Source: Candidatus Dojkabacteria bacterium
GTDB lineage: Bacteria > Patescibacteriota > Dojkabacteria > J137
Direction: 5' to 3'
DNA: 6,860 bases
Assembly: GCA_003694175.1 (NCBI GenBank)
Contig: RFKV01000107.1
Location: 1-6,860, forward strand
Shown here: positions 6,769-6,860 of the stretch, in pieces
How positions within the stretch are numbered: position 1 is the first letter of the stretch
Layout: every line of letters begins with the position of its first letter
Translations under genes and position numbers: made by a program
The notes under the pieces: model-generated
What the model saw: only the letters and a program-made list of their open reading frames with translations
What the model was told of the DNA's origin: nothing
Databases searched by the model: none

Positions 6769-6860
6769 TCCAAAAATACTATAAAATCTAAACTTTTTCC
6801 TATTTTTTCATCCTCCTTCTTCTCCATATCGTTTCCCTTCCCAACTTTATCCTCACAACC
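6765..6860 (-). CDS. C-terminal tail of upstream gene, probable ABC ATPase
   Basis: The frame is open from the window edge to TGA 6767-6765 and encodes the last 31 residues, including KVGKGNDMEKKEDEKIGKSL and ending DFIVFLD. It is cut by the window. The tail is highly charged and has no diagnostic motif, so the sequence does not show its function. By context, ABC-2/GldG-type membrane genes normally follow the gene for their ATP-binding subunit. The stop overlaps by 4 nt (TTGA) the TTG start of the permease fusion, as expected for subunits made in fixed proportion. Both the identity and the coupling depend on that TTG being the true start. Confidence 0.5.
   Translation of the reverse strand, partial: GCEDKVGKGNDMEKKEDEKIGKSLDFIVFLD

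Noticed and set aside
1..6860. CRISPR arrays, tRNA or rRNA genes, insertion-sequence ends
   Set aside because: No regularly spaced direct repeats, T-loop or anticodon-arm patterns, rRNA-like blocks or transposase motifs were seen on either strand.

Overview
This is AT-rich bacterial DNA read with the standard code: a 2.4 kb reading frame runs without an in-frame TGA. A divergent MurG, a fused GldF/GldG-type transporter protein, overlapping genes and mostly weak Shine-Dalgarno sites suggest a Candidate Phyla Radiation (Patescibacteria) genome, perhaps Microgenomates-like. That placement is inference from protein style, without a database search.

Right half (3171-6860, all minus strand): a tightly packed operon fragment. 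The tail of an unidentified gene enters at the window edge, probably the ABC-transporter ATPase. Its TGA overlaps by 4 nt the TTG of a long gene joining a GldF-like ABC-2 permease to a GldG-like auxiliary domain. That gene overlaps by 11 nt a murG homologue, which makes lipid II. The unit joins a membrane ABC system of the gliding/auxiliary type to cell-wall precursor synthesis. No promoter is visible for it, since its start lies outside the window.

Middle (about 1819-3170): a very AT-rich stretch without a convincing intact gene. It holds a good sigma70-type promoter at its left end, reading leftward into an unrecognised protein of about 276 residues (988-1818, minus) with one membrane segment near its C-terminus. 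It also holds several hairpins and a possible minus-strand remnant just downstream of murG.

Left end (1-about 890, plus strand): small reading frames that are broken or switchable. A first frame contains four perfect TCAA units, and one extra unit would join two open frames. Its stop codon overlaps the Shine-Dalgarno of a second small gene (TTG at 325), whose two halves lie in different frames. A third, weaker candidate follows. The large genes in the window show no frameshifts, so these breaks look local: gene decay, phase variation or local assembly errors.
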